Shown piece after piece: positions 5,066-5,076 of a stretch of 5,076 nucleotides of DNA. The DNA comes from CBDUUP01 sp965370435 (lineage in GTDB: Bacteria; Chloroflexota; Anaerolineae; Anaerolineales; UBA11579): assembly GCA_965370435.1 (NCBI GenBank), contig CBDUUP010000321.1, forward strand, positions 1-5,076, given 5' to 3'. Each line of letters opens with the position of its first letter. Within the stretch, counting starts at the first letter, position 1. A model generated the notes under the pieces. It saw only the letters and a program-made list of their open reading frames with translations. It ran no database searches and was not told the DNA's origin. Position numbers and translations under genes: made by a program.

Positions 5066-5076
5066 TCACTGTAGTT

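Overview
The window looks like a bacterial chromosomal segment. It has strong Shine-Dalgarno (SD) sites, sigma-70-type promoter boxes and tightly spaced genes. The lipoprotein-type family-5 solute-binding protein, the composition of the central genes and the extended -10 style of the promoters would fit a Chloroflexota-like organism. That assignment is an inference and is weak, because no rRNA or marker gene is present.

Layout. (1) Positions 1-612, minus strand: the N-terminal 204 residues of an ABC-transporter solute-binding lipoprotein; the rest lies beyond the left edge. (2) 613-1107: an AT-rich divergent control region of about 500 bases. It holds two back-to-back promoters sharing the same 35 bases, a TetR-operator-like palindrome at the start of the leftward transcript, an orphan consensus SD in the leftward leader, and a long interrupted inverted repeat flanked by short direct repeats in the rightward leader. 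A second rightward extended -10 promoter lies just before the first operon gene. (3) 1108-4087, plus strand: a compact GC-rich three-gene operon encoding a cytosolic serine hydrolase of the beta-lactamase/esterase fold, a single-subunit FAD-dependent D-lactate dehydrogenase (GlcD/LDHD type) and a MaoC-type (R)-enoyl-CoA hydratase. Gaps are 12 and 25 bases. (4) 4088-5076: visibly AT-rich DNA with a complete trimeric dUTPase gene on the minus strand, a hairpin right behind its stop, and upstream of it a short reading frame for a two-helix membrane peptide without a usable start codon.

How the genes may work together. The transporter binding protein and the operon diverge from one control region. 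A plausible but unproven reading is import of a small compound, hydrolysis of an ester or amide by the serine hydrolase, oxidation of a released D-2-hydroxy acid by the dehydrogenase, and hydration or dehydration of an acyl-CoA by the MaoC enzyme. A TetR-family regulator may respond to the substrate, but no regulator gene is in the window. The dUTPase is unrelated housekeeping (or phage-like) nucleotide metabolism, convergent with the operon.

I found no RNA gene, CRISPR array, transposase or convincing intrinsic terminator.
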